From contig BAXG01000025.1 in NCBI GenBank assembly GCA_001310455.1, positions 46,676 to 80,396 of the forward strand: a stretch of 33,721 bases of DNA. Reading direction: 5' to 3'. Below, one piece after another: positions 25,662 through 33,721 of the stretch. Below the pieces are notes generated by a model. The model was not told the origin of the DNA and did not search any database. It worked only from the letters and a program-made list of their open reading frames with translations. Origin of the DNA: Photobacterium sp. JCM 19050. GTDB lineage: Bacteria > Pseudomonadota > Gammaproteobacteria > Enterobacterales > Vibrionaceae. Made by a program: the position numbers and the translations under genes. The first letter of the stretch is position 1; every line of letters starts with the position of its first letter.

Positions 25662-26384
25662 ATGAAATCAGATCTCTACTCGACGTATGCCAAAAAATAC
25701 GATTTGGCGATACAGGACAACGTTTATAACGCCCATCTTGAGCGCCCGTCACTTCAGGCAATGCTCGGTGATTTAATGGGGCTTGATGTGCTCGACCTCG
25801 GTTGTGGCTCTGGCATCTATGCGGAGTATTTGAAGCAACAAAGCGCGCAAAAAATCACCTGCATAGATATCGCAGAAGAAATGATTGCCATTGTCCAGGC
25901 CAAAATGGGAGACCGGGTAACGGCTTACGCGCAAGACTTGTCATTGGGGTTACCGGGCGAAGCCAATGAAAGTGCGGATGTTGTTGTCTGCCCGCTGGTG
26001 ATTCACTACCTCGAAAACCTGGAAGATTTTTTCTGCGAGGTCAACCGGGTGCTCAAACCCGGGGGATATATTGTTTTTTCCACCCATCACCCATTTGCCG
26101 ATTTTGAATGCTCTCTATCAGGCAACTACTATGAGCGTGAGCTTATCAACGATGTGTGGGATACCGTGGGTGTGCCCGTGAAGGTAGCGTTTTACCGTCG
26201 CTCCCTGACTGAAATAACGCGTGCCATAACCGGCAATGGTTTAGTCATTGAGGCACTGTCTGAAGGGGCTGTGTCAGAAAAAGCGCAGGCGATTTGCCCG
26301 GAAACGTACAATTACTTGTCGCGCAATCCCAACTTTATCTTTTTGAAGTGCTGTAAACCGATGGTCTCTCAGAAAAAAATTTGA
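25662..26384 (+). CDS. Class I SAM-dependent methyltransferase
   Basis: I take the ATG at 25662, which gives MKSDLYSTYAKKYDLAIQDN, a normal start for the Methyltransf_11 family, and 240 residues. Motif I is LDVLDLGCGSGIYAEYL, the acidic residue at the end of strand 2 is in ITCIDIAEEMI, and VVVCPLVIHYLENLEDFF with VNRVLKPGGYIVFSTHHP gives the later motifs. It should transfer a methyl group from S-adenosylmethionine to a small molecule. The substrate is unknown. The gene has no operon partner. Confidence 0.87.
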   Translation: MKSDLYSTYAKKYDLAIQDNVYNAHLERPSLQAMLGDLMGLDVLDLGCGSGIYAEYLKQQSAQKITCIDIAEEMIAIVQAKMGDRVTAYAQDLSLGLPGEANESADVVVCPLVIHYLENLEDFFCEVNRVLKPGGYIVFSTHHPFADFECSLSGNYYERELINDVWDTVGVPVKVAFYRRSLTEITRAITGNGLVIEALSEGAVSEKAQAICPETYNYLSRNPNFIFLKCCKPMVSQKKI

Positions 26385-26391
26385 GTAAAAA

Positions 26392-26411
26392 CAGGCCGCA
26401 ACTGCGGCCTG
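26392..26411. terminator. Terminator between the methyltransferase and zinc-ribbon genes
   Basis: CAGGCCGC and GCGGCCTG pair (8 base pairs, four-base loop). On the minus strand five T follow; on the plus strand the tail is AATTTC. It probably serves both convergent genes. Confidence 0.78.
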
Positions 26412-26439
26412 AATTTCATGTTTGTTGCGGCAATTTGGT

Positions 26440-26805
26440 TCATGCGTCTTTGTTGTCTTCCTGATTTTCGCTTGCCGGGTTTTGATCTTCAGACTGCCCT
26501 TCCATGACTTTAGGCATTTCCGCCACCACCATCTGGGTTCTGAACAGGGCAAGGATGGCGACAAAGGCACTGGCGAGGCCAAGACTGGACAGAATATTAC
26601 GCAGGCTTGGATCAACGGTGAAAACGGCAATAACGTTGAACAGCAGAATACCCAGAATGGCGACATTTTTAACTTTGGTCATTTTCGGGTCGCCTTTCAA
26701 CCAGCCTTTACAGCGCGGGCACTGTTTTTCGATTCCCTGTTTGGTGCGGCGAATGGTACGGACGTCCTTGCGGGCAGAATACTGGTTACAGATAGGGCAT
26801 TTCAC
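26440..26805 (-). CDS. Small zinc-ribbon membrane protein of unknown function
   Basis: 121 residues. Two cysteine pairs, CPIC at residues 3-6 and CPRC at 29-32, form a probable zinc ribbon. Two hydrophobic segments follow (about 45-64 and 71-90), and the C-terminus is acidic and polar (SEDQNPASENQEDNKDA). I do not recognise a named family beyond this layout. It appears as a single gene with a GAAAGT-type leader and shares a terminator with the convergent methyltransferase. Confidence 0.7.
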   Translation of the reverse strand: MKCPICNQYSARKDVRTIRRTKQGIEKQCPRCKGWLKGDPKMTKVKNVAILGILLFNVIAVFTVDPSLRNILSSLGLASAFVAILALFRTQMVVAEMPKVMEGQSEDQNPASENQEDNKDA

Positions 26806-26965
26806 TGACTTTCTCCTTGGCTTCCCGGCAGCCGACTTTACCTGAAAGTGTGTATCCGGCTGATTTCCGGTTTAGTGTCCGGCTTGTTTAGGAAGACGTC
26901 AAGGACAAGACCGTAAACAATGGTTAGCAAAACCATTTGTAAACAGAAGGGCAGAGCCGGAGGGT

Positions 26966-26989
26966 AAAAAAGCCCGGTGCAGGCCGGGC
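26966..26989 (-). terminator. Rho-independent terminator of the uronate operon
   Basis: On the minus strand GCCCGG and CCGGGC pair around a six-base loop and are followed by six T. It lies just after the stop of eda. Confidence 0.85.
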
Positions 26990-27003
26990 AAAGGTCGCTT
27001 TAC

Positions 27004-27639
27004 TTACCCAATCATTGCAAGTGCATTTTTAGTGAGTGTAGTGATGTGTTGCCAGTTTTTGTCGCGGATAGCGTCAGCAGGCAGCATCCATGAACCACCG
27101 ATTGCTGCGACACAAGGCAGGTTCAGGTATTTCATCATATTGTCTGGGTTGATGCCGCCTGTCGGGCAAAAGCGGATATCTGCCAGCGGGGCGGATATTG
27201 CCTTCAATGCCGCTGCACCACCATTAGCCTCAGCCGGGAAAAACTTGAGATAGGTGTATCCCATTTCAGCTGCCAACATAATTTCTGACGGCGTAGAAAC
27301 ACCGGGCAGAATAGGGGCTGGCCCCTTTGCTGCGTGCTCCAGCAGTTTAGGGGTGAACCCGGGCGATATGACGAAGGTCGCTCCGGCCTCTACGGCTGCA
27401 TCATACTGAGCTGGGGTCAGTACTGTTCCCGCGCCGACAAGGGCATCCGGGAAGGCTTTACTGATTGCGGAAATAGCGCCAAGGGCAGCTTCTGTTCGCA
27501 GGGTAATCTCAAAAACCGAGATACCCCCTTCAAGCAGGGCCGCTGCCATAGGAACGGCATCTTCTACGTCTTTGATGACCATCACCGGAACAATAGGTGA
27601 TGAGTTCAATACTTCTTGGGGTTCGATTAACCAGCTCAT
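27004..27639 (-). CDS. eda: KDPG (2-keto-3-deoxy-6-phosphogluconate) / KHG aldolase
   Basis: 211 residues, the family length. E44 in the FEITLRT segment, the strand LVGAGTVL, ISPGFTP and Schiff-base lysine K132 in YLKFFPAE are all present, followed by the phosphate-binding FCPTGGI and IGGSW. It splits KDPG into pyruvate and glyceraldehyde-3-phosphate. It is the last gene of the minus-strand operon; its ATG overlaps the end of kdgK by four bases, which implies coupled translation. Confidence 0.95.
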   Translation of the reverse strand: MSWLIEPQEVLNSSPIVPVMVIKDVEDAVPMAAALLEGGISVFEITLRTEAALGAISAISKAFPDALVGAGTVLTPAQYDAAVEAGATFVISPGFTPKLLEHAAKGPAPILPGVSTPSEIMLAAEMGYTYLKFFPAEANGGAAALKAISAPLADIRFCPTGGINPDNMMKYLNLPCVAAIGGSWMLPADAIRDKNWQHITTLTKNALAMIG

Positions 27640-28606
27640 TGGTTTTCCTTTTGAATCCTATCTATTATTTGGTTGAGTTCACTACGGGTTGGCAGTCCGG
27701 CATTGTCTCCCCTGGATTGCACCGCCCATGCGCCCATAACAGCCGCACGGAACACACATTCCTCAAGGGGGAGATTATCGAGCTGCCCGGAAATCAGCCC
27801 GGATGCAAATGCATCTCCGGCGCCGACGGTATCGACAACATGCTTGACCTTGATGGCCGGTTGGAGGCCGGACAAACCTGTTGCCGACTGGAAGTAACAT
27901 CCGTCACTTCCTAATTTCACCACCACCAGGCTGGCACCTTTATCAAGGTAATACTCAGCAATTTCCTGTGGTGTGTTTTTTCCGGTTAGCAGTCGGCCTT
28001 CTTCCAGGCCGGGAAGCACCCAGTCTGCCATGCAAGCCAGGTGGTTAATGGTTTCTCGCATCGCATCCTGCTTTTCCAAAGCGCCGGGCGCAGGTTGGTA
28101 TCGAAAGAAACGGTAGTTCCCGCTGCTTTGGCTTTTTCTGCGACCAAAATGCTGAGGGCGCGGGTCTTTTCAGTGAGGGCAGGAAAGACGCCGGTCAGGT
28201 GCACATGGCGTGCAGACGCCACAGCATTGAGCACATCATCGCTTGGTTCGATGGTGCGTGCCGCAGAGTAGCGACGGTGGTTTTCCACTTCCGGGTCAAT
28301 GCCGTCCGTTGTCAGGCTTTTCACCTGAAAACCAGTCTCCCGGTCATAGGCTATTTGGGTGCCCTCGGTGGAAATGTTTTCCTTGCCGAGTGAATCCATG
28401 ATGAAGCGGCCAAAGGAGTCATTGCCAACTTTGGACAAGTAGCGAACCTTGTGCCCCAGCCGGGAAAGCCCGACGGCAACGTTAAGTTCTGCGCCTGCCA
28501 AAAAACGGGTATAGCTTTCAACCTGGTGGAGGGGACCTTGTTGTTGGGCGGAAAGTACCACCATTGCTTCACCCAGTGTCATCACATCATATTGTTTATT
28601 ATTCAT
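27636..28606 (-). CDS. kdgK: 2-keto-3-deoxygluconate kinase (PfkB family; one frameshift)
   Basis: The first part starts MNNKQYDVMTLGEAMVVLSA and has FLAGAELNVAVGLSRLG for substrate. It breaks after SFDTNLRPALW near 28073-28078, where TTTGGAAAAG needs one more G; the corrected join reads LRPALWEKQDAMRETINHL. The second part has VDTVGAGDAFASGLI with the catalytic aspartate. Corrected length is about 323 residues. It phosphorylates KDG to KDPG for Eda. A 4-base overlap with eda and its place after kduD support a single operon. Confidence 0.9.
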
Positions 28607-28614
28607 CGCTTTTC

Positions 28615-29367
28615 CTATCGAGCTAACCAGCCGCCATCAACCGGCAGTACCGCACCGTTTATGTAGTCAGCCGCACTGGATGCAAGAAACACTGCAGCGC
28701 CGCTGAGATCGTCAGATGAACCCCAGCGACCCGCTGGAATCCTGCCCAGAATTTCCCCGTTTCGTACCGGATCGTTACGAAGCTTCTGTGTTGTCTGTTG
28801 CCATGTAACCGGGGGCAATGGCGTTGACATTGATGCCGTGTTTGGCCCACTCACAAGCGCCAATACGGGTCAGTCCCAACACGCCGGTTTTGCTCGCGGT
28901 ATAAGAGGGAACCCGGATCCCACCTTGAAAAGAGAGCATGGAGGCAATATTGATGATTTTCCCCGGACGGCCATCCAGTATCCATTGGCGGGCAACGGCC
29001 TGACTGAGGAAAAACAGGGCTTTGAGGTTGAGGTCCATCACGTCGTCCCAGTCATCTTCCGTAAAGTCGATGCTGTCGTTTCGGCGGATTATGCCTGCGT
29101 TGTTCACCACAATATCCGGCTTAATGCCATGCAGGGCGAGGGTGCCCATCAAATTGCTGACAGCACCTTTCTGACCCAGGTCGGTTTCAATACTCGTAAA
29201 GCGCCGTCCGGCACGTTCGACCTCTGCCTGGGTTTTGATAGTGGTAGAGCGGGCAACACCAACAATGTCGGCACCGGCCTTCGCATGGCAATGCAGATTG
29301 CCTGCCCAAGGCCTTTTGACGCACCGGTAACCAGCGCGACTTTTCCTTCGAGGTTAAAGGGATTCAT
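28615..29367 (-). CDS. kduD: 2-deoxy-D-gluconate / 2-keto-3-deoxygluconate 3-dehydrogenase KduD (two frameshifts)
   Basis: A short-chain dehydrogenase: NLEGKVALVTGASKGLGQAI (NAD-binding TGxxxGxG), NNAGIIRR, INIASMLSFQGG with the active serine, and SYTASKTG with the YxxxK pair. Two breaks are seen. Near 29280-29287 one G is missing in ATGCGAAGG, and near 28784-28793 two bases appear missing in a CACA stretch so that ...ATDNT continues QKLRNDPVRN. Corrected length is about 251-252 residues ending VDGGWLAR. The ATG at 29367 has AAGGAG five bases upstream and is preferred over a GTG at 29373. It reduces 2,5-diketo-3-deoxygluconate to KDG. Confidence 0.9.
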
Positions 29368-29376
29368 GGGCACTCC

Positions 29377-30206
29377 TTAGCGCATGTCTGCCGGGTCAAC
29401 AAAATCCATATCATTAAACTCCTGGTTTTCTCCGGCCATCGCCCAGATAAAGCTGTAAGCTTGGTGCCGACGCCGCTGTGAATGGACCAGCTTGGCGAAA
29501 CAACGACCTGCTCGTTGGCCACCACCAGGTGGCGGGTTTCATCCGGTTCACCCATAAAGTGGAACACGCGGGTATCGTCTTCCTCAAAGAAGTAGAAATA
29601 GGCTTCCATCCGGCGAGCATGCGTATGGCAAGGCATGGTGTTCCAGATGGAGCAATTTTTGAGTTCGGTGAGCCCCATTGCCAGTTGTGAGCTTGGGCAG
29701 ACATCCGGGTGAATGTACTGGTTAATAATTCGCTCATTGGCATTTTGGGGATCGCCCAGTTCAATTTTGCGGGCTTCTTCCCGTCGGATAAGACGGGTGG
29801 GGTAGGGTTGGTGGCTTGGCGCACTGCAAAAATAGAAACGGGCCGGATTATCGGGGTTAACGCTTTCAAACTGAACGTCGTGTTCTCCCTTGCCGATATA
29901 GAGCGCATCACGCTCAAGAAGCGAGAATACTTGCCCGTTTACAGTAATGACCCCCTCACCACCGACGTTAACGGCAGCGGCTTCGCGGCGGGCAAAAAAG
30001 GTCAGCCCGCCGAGCGCTTTACCCGCTTCGAGTGAAAGCGGAGAAAGGGTTGGGCAAATCCCCGCTACAATCAGGCGATCGTCATAACAATAAAATTGGT
30101 TGACTTCCCCTGCCTTGAACAGCTTTTCAATGAGATAGCGGTCACGCAGCGTCTGGGTGTCGTACTGTTTATAGTCATCAGGATGTGTTGAAAAATAGCT
30201 TTTCAT
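29377..30206 (-). CDS. kduI: 5-dehydro-4-deoxy-D-glucuronate isomerase KduI (one frameshift near the end)
   Basis: A cupin enzyme of about 277 residues. It begins MKSYFSTHPDDYKQYDTQTL and has MPCHTHARRMEAYFYF, which carries zinc-binding histidines and a glutamate, and SPSWSIHSGVGT. Near 29459-29462 one G is missing in AAGCTTAC; corrected, the C-terminus reads KAYSFIWAMAGENQEFNDMD and ends DMR at a stop at 29377, ten bases before kduD. It converts 5-keto-4-deoxyuronate, the product of uronate lyases, to 2,5-diketo-3-deoxygluconate. A GGAAAGGAAAG sequence is upstream of the ATG. Confidence 0.93.
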
Positions 30207-30291
30207 CTTTCCTTTCCTTGTAAGTTAAGCGTAAAAAGCCCAACCCATTGGCAGCAGCTGGGTTTAGTTGTTCCTGTTGTTATTTATTTAG

Positions 30292-31566
30292 TTATGGGTA
30301 GATAAGGTTTGGCAGCCACATCACTACCTCCGGCACAAATGTCACAATGAGCAAAACGGCGATGAGTGGGACCAGGAAAGGGGCCGTGGCCGCGACACAC
30401 CTTTCAAAACTGAGGTTCGAAATACTGGACAGCACATAAAGCACTACACCAACGGGAGGCGTCAGAAGGCTGATCATCAGGTTAATACCATGATTACGCC
30501 AAAGTGAACCGGGTCGACACCGAGTTGGGTCACAGTTGGCAACAGCACCGGTACCAGGATGGTCATGGCGGCAATGGTTTCCATAAAACAGCCGATAACC
30601 ATGAGGAGCAACAGAATGATCGAGAGAATGACGTATTTATTGTCAGACAGCGTCATCAGACCTTCTGCCATCGCGGAGGCGATGTTGTTATTGGTCAGTA
30701 TCCAGGCAAAGATTGAAGCAGCAGCCACCACAAAAAGGACGACGGCTGTGGTTTCAATCGATTTAAGTGACACCACCACCAGACGCTTCAGGTTCAGTGA
30801 CTTGTAAACCACCGTACCGAGAAACAACGCCCAGGCTACGGCCGCAATGGCCGCTTCCGTTGGGGTCAGAATACCTGTTGTGATACCGCCGACGACAATG
30901 ATGGGGGTCATCAGCGACAGGAAGGCCCCTTTTGTGCTGGTGGCAACCCGGCGGATGGAAAATGCGCTGTCTACCGGGTAATTGCGGCGTTTAGCGTACC
31001 AGGCAATCATTGCCATCAGGGCGACAGCCATCATCAGCCCCGGGATCAACCCGGCAGCAAACAGTTTGCCTATCGAGCAGATGCCAGCACCCCATAGATG
31101 ACCATAGGCAGTGATGGCGGGATGATTGGGCCGATAGTTGACGATGCGGCGGTGATACCTACGGAAAATTCCGTGTCATAACCGGCTTCGCGCATGGCTT
31201 TGAGCTCAATGGCACCGAGACCTCCGGCATCTGCGACAGCCGCGCCGGACATGCCAGCAAAAACAACACTTCCTCCGACGTTAACATGGCCGAGTCCACC
31301 CGGAAGCCAGCCCACCAACGCTTGGCAAAATCAAAAATGCGGTTGGTGATACCGGCGGAATTCATCAGGTTTCCAGCCAGGATAAAAAACGGTACGGCGA
31401 GGAGCGGAAAGCTGTCGACACCGCTTACCATCCGGTGCAGCACAACCATACTCGGCAGGTTACCGTCGATCAGGATAAAGAGCAGTGAGGCACCAGCCAG
31501 CGCAACCGCGACAGGCAGACCGATAAAGATAAAGAACGCCGCAGCGATAAACAGAACAGCAATCAT
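30292..31566 (-). CDS. dctM: TRAP transporter large membrane subunit, DctM type (three frameshifts)
   Basis: About 425 residues after correction. The ATG at 31566 follows GAAGGAGG. The protein begins [23 protein letters not shown] and contains [34 protein letters not shown] and [16 protein letters not shown], all hallmarks of the DctM family of about a dozen membrane helices. Breaks are near 31315-31318 (GGG read as GG), 31072-31076 (TT read as T) and 30481-30485 (AAA read as AA); each is a one-base loss, and restoring them joins the four pieces. It is the sodium-coupled permease for the substrate bound by DctP, likely an unsaturated or keto-uronate given the neighbours. Confidence 0.88.
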
Positions 31567-32197
31567 GCTGGCCTCCTTCGTGGTGTTGCGTGTCGGAAGC
31601 GCCTTTAAATCGCTGCCAGGCGTGGTAGAGCTCAATCAGCAACATGATGGCAAATGCCAGTGCGACACTTTGATAAATCACGCTTTTGGAGAGGTCAACC
31701 GCCATCAGTTTTTGGAACTGTGTGGCTTGGGCAACCTTCAGGCTCAGGTACACGGCACCGGCAAAAAAAGCAGATTGAAGCAGAGCGTTCAGCCAGATGA
31801 CACTCCGTTGGAGAGCGGGGGAAAGTCTTGCCACGAAAAAGCTCACACTGATATGTGCCTTTCGTTGAAGTGCCAGTGCAGAGCCGAAAAACGTCAGTGC
31901 AATAAGAATGTTACGGGCAACTTCTTCGGTCCAGACGGCGGAATCATTTAAAAAGTAGCGGGTAAAAAACTGGAAAAAGACCACTATCGCCAGCACCCAG
32001 AATGCGAATGTGCAAATCCACCCGAGGATCCCCACATCGCGCCAGGAAAAGTGACGGTCTTCATCTTCAATAAAACCGGATGTTTCCGGGTTTTCCATGT
32101 CTTTGGTTTCCATTTCCGGTTCACTGAGTCCCTGTGATACCGCAGTGGAGGTTTTGCGAAGTTCAGAGGCGTCTAATGCGTCCTTTGCTTCTGACAT
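31563..32197 (-). CDS. dctQ: TRAP transporter small membrane subunit, DctQ type
   Basis: The ATG at 32197 follows GGAG. The first 60 or so residues are polar and acidic, an unusually long N-terminal tail, then four membrane segments starting at WRDVGILGWICTFAFWVLAIVVFF, with AVWTEEVARNILIALTFFGSALALQRKAHISV typical of DctQ. The open frame continues across the dctM start to 31460, which would give an odd tail rich in Cys and Arg. A one-base loss between about 31566 and 31630 would instead place the TGA of an ATGA stop/start overlap at 31563-31566 in frame. I annotate that end, with less certainty than the start. Confidence 0.8.
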
Positions 32198-32221
32198 ACT
32201 GCACTCCTTGCTGTTACAAAT

Positions 32222-32291
32222 CAGCCGTGTTGCCTTTGACCGGCTGAAAGCCAAATTGGCCCGCCTTGTCTTTGTCGTTCGGCGGCGGGCC
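32222..32291 (-). other. Two stem-loops between dctP and dctQ
   Basis: GGCCCGCC/GGCGGGCC (32258-32265 with 32284-32291) and CAGCCG/CGGCTG (32222-32227 with 32241-32246) lie in the 122-base gap. Neither has a long T run. They may stabilise the binding-protein transcript or reduce downstream expression, as is common after solute-binding genes. Confidence 0.5.
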
Positions 32292-32319
32292 TTATTGTTG
32301 TGTAGGGTAGCTATCCGGT

Positions 32320-33315
32320 TTACAGCGCCTGGAAGCGCTTATAAACGTCCTCAGACCAGGAAGCGTGCTTACCGTTGTGTACACCCATCGCGGCTTTTCG
32401 GAAGGCGTCACGATCAATGTTGTCATTGATATTCACACCCTGTTCCTTAAACCAGCTGACCAGATCCTGCTCAGACTCGCGGATGTCGTTGCTCGCACCC
32501 GCCGCGGCCTCAACAAACACCGCCTTAAATACGGCTTTGTCATCATCCGAGAGCTTGTTCCAGGCCGGCCCGCCAACAACTGTCACCAGGCTGTCGATAA
32601 TGTGACCGGTCAGGTTGATATACTTTTGTACCTCATAGAACTTTTTCGCCTGAATGGTTGGCAGTGGGTTTTCCTGCCCATCAACCACTCCCTGAGAAAG
32701 CGCCAGGTAGACTTCTGAAAAGGCAATCGGCGTTGCGTTTGCTTCTACAGAGTCAGTAAACATCTGGAACAGTGGTGCAGGTGGAACACGTAATTTCATA
32801 CCCTTCATATCAGCCGGGCTTGAAACGGGTTCGTTGGAGGTCACCATACGCTGGCCGTAATAAGTGAGGGACTGGATGTTATGGCCAGTCACAGACTTAT
32901 AGCCATCGCTCAGCTCAGCAAAAAGCGGGCTGGTGGCATAAGCGTTAAAGTGGTTAAAATCGCGCAGCATAAACGGTGCGCTCGGGATCGCAAGTGGACC
33001 AAATGAACGGCCGACAAACGTTGAGCCGGTGTAAATAATATCTATGGTACCCAAGCTCAACGATTCATTAATTTCATTTTCTTTTCCCAACGATGCGGCA
33101 GGGAAAACCTGTATTTCATATTTTCCGGATGTACGTTTCTGTATTTCATCAGCAGCCCACATGGCCCATTTATGATACGGGGTAGACGTTTCATACACGT
33201 GTGCCCATTTTAATTTTTCAGCTGCTAAGGAAAGTGGTGAAAATAATCCTGTTGCGGTCAGTGCAACAGTGGTTGCCACTACGGCAATGCGCTTTAATAG
33301 AGTCCTTCTATACAT
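32320..33315 (-). CDS. dctP: TRAP transporter periplasmic solute-binding protein, DctP type
   Basis: An ATG at 33315 preceded by AAGGTGA gives 331 residues; the open frame extends further upstream but that part does not resemble the family. A signal peptide (MYRRTLLKRIAVVATTVALT and on to SLAAEK) directs export. MKGMKLRVPPAPLF contains the arginine that usually binds the substrate carboxylate, and EVYLALSQGVVDGQENPL is a hallmark of DctP proteins. It is the first gene of the operon to kduI, kduD, kdgK and eda, so the likely ligand is an acidic sugar from pectin, alginate or glycosaminoglycan breakdown (inference). Confidence 0.92.
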   Translation of the reverse strand: MYRRTLLKRIAVVATTVALTATGLFSPLSLAAEKLKWAHVYETSTPYHKWAMWAADEIQKRTSGKYEIQVFPAASLGKENEINESLSLGTIDIIYTGSTFVGRSFGPLAIPSAPFMLRDFNHFNAYATSPLFAELSDGYKSVTGHNIQSLTYYGQRMVTSNEPVSSPADMKGMKLRVPPAPLFQMFTDSVEANATPIAFSEVYLALSQGVVDGQENPLPTIQAKKFYEVQKYINLTGHIIDSLVTVVGGPAWNKLSDDDKAVFKAVFVEAAAGASNDIRESEQDLVSWFKEQGVNINDNIDRDAFRKAAMGVHNGKHASWSEDVYKRFQAL

Positions 33316-33690
33316 TGTATTCACCTTGTTTAATGGGTGTTTATTACTGTACTTATTGGCTTTATATAACGTCGCGTTGTCATCCTTCCACAACAAAGTT
33401 AGCACACGTATGTCATCATACAAGTTGTTTTTTTTATTCATTTCTTTGGTGCTGAGTATGAGTGGATACTCATAGGGATTGTGTTGGTGAAATATAACCT
33501 CATGATTAGACGAAAGAAAAAAGCAAGGTTTTTGATAGAATTGTTGATAATTTAGTGATAGCTAAATTCACCAGGTTGTGCGATAAGTCATTTTTTCTCA
33601 AAATAGAGACACTTTTAGGTTCCCTGTCACTAATTTGAATCCAAGTTTTCGGATAAATTGTTTCAGACTGCTAAATTCACGTAATATAAC
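33316..33690 (-). promoter_or_regulatory. Promoter region of the uronate operon with a palindrome and a direct repeat
   Basis: This AT-rich region should hold the operon promoter. It has a perfect dyad TATGAGT-N4-ACTCATA (33457-33474) with a nested GAGTAT/ATACTC pair, and the 11-base direct repeat GCTAAATTCAC at 33561-33571 and 33670-33680. These are candidate operators for a regulator not encoded in the window. No gene is seen. Confidence 0.45.
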
Positions 33691-33721
33691 TATACCCAAA
33701 CCACCTCAAGGTGCGTGATTC
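33691..33721. repeat. Possible end of a Vibrionaceae-type interspersed repeat, cut by window edge
   Basis: The last bases (TATACCCAAACCACCTCAAG and on) resemble, from memory, the terminal sequence of short repeated elements scattered in Vibrio and Photobacterium genomes. Only one end is in view, so this is tentative. Confidence 0.3.

Noticed and set aside
28615..29367. kduD as a decayed pseudogene
   Set aside because: All catalytic motifs are intact and the two breaks are small indels in a simple-repeat or homopolymer context, within an otherwise coherent operon.
1..33721. CRISPR array, rRNA or tRNA genes, prophage or defence system
   Set aside because: I saw no regularly spaced repeats, no tRNA- or rRNA-like sequence, and no phage, nuclease or toxin-antitoxin proteins.

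Overview
The window reads as a chromosomal, carbohydrate-catabolic accessory region of a marine-type gammaproteobacterium. Vibrionaceae (a Photobacterium/Grimontia/Enterovibrio-like genome) is my best guess from gene content: a DUF2799-type lipoprotein, an NTP_transf_6-type nucleotidyltransferase, a DAACS symporter, a TRAP plus KduI/KduD uronate operon, and a short MITE-like element with ACCAAT...ATTGGT ends. This assignment is inference; there is no rRNA or other phylogenetic marker in the window.

Layout. (1) 1-20195 is a myo-inositol (iol) catabolic region. It holds the 3' part of an IolC/DUF2090 fusion cut by the window edge, iolE, an unrelated lipoprotein gene, and then a block not belonging to the core myo-inositol pathway: two Gfo/Idh/MocA dehydrogenases on the minus strand, divergent from a TIM-barrel isomerase/epimerase, a three-gene sugar ABC transporter, a LacI-type regulator, and a PhyH-family 2-oxoglutarate dioxygenase divergent from a second LacI-type regulator. 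The core then resumes with iolB, iolG, an RpiR-type regulator (probable IolR), a full-length iolC-DUF2090 fusion and mmsA/iolA. iolD is not in the window and no separate iolJ is present; the DUF2090 domain is the likely aldolase. (2) 20368-26805 is mixed chromosomal material: a nucleotidyltransferase, a GCS2-family ligase and an AstE/AspA-family deacylase apparently once close together and now separated by a MITE-like insertion, a dicarboxylate/amino-acid symporter, a methyltransferase and a small zinc-ribbon membrane protein. (3) 27004-33315 (all minus) is an operon for unsaturated uronate degradation: TRAP transporter (DctP, DctQ, DctM), KduI, KduD, KdgK and Eda, which takes 5-keto-4-deoxyuronate through KDG and KDPG to pyruvate and glyceraldehyde-3-phosphate.

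How the genes work together. IolG oxidises myo-inositol to 2-inosose, IolE dehydrates it, IolD (outside the window) opens the ring, IolB isomerises 5-deoxyglucuronate, IolC phosphorylates and probably cleaves the product, and MmsA converts malonic semialdehyde to acetyl-CoA. The intervening transporter/dehydrogenase/isomerase/dioxygenase block looks like a peripheral module that could feed an inositol isomer, an O-methyl-inositol or a related sugar into this pathway.

Sequence quality. I find about 14 places, in 11 genes, where a conserved protein continues in another frame. Nearly all are explained by one missing base in a short homopolymer run. These are far more likely to be consensus errors than real gene decay, so I annotate the genes full length and mark each break.
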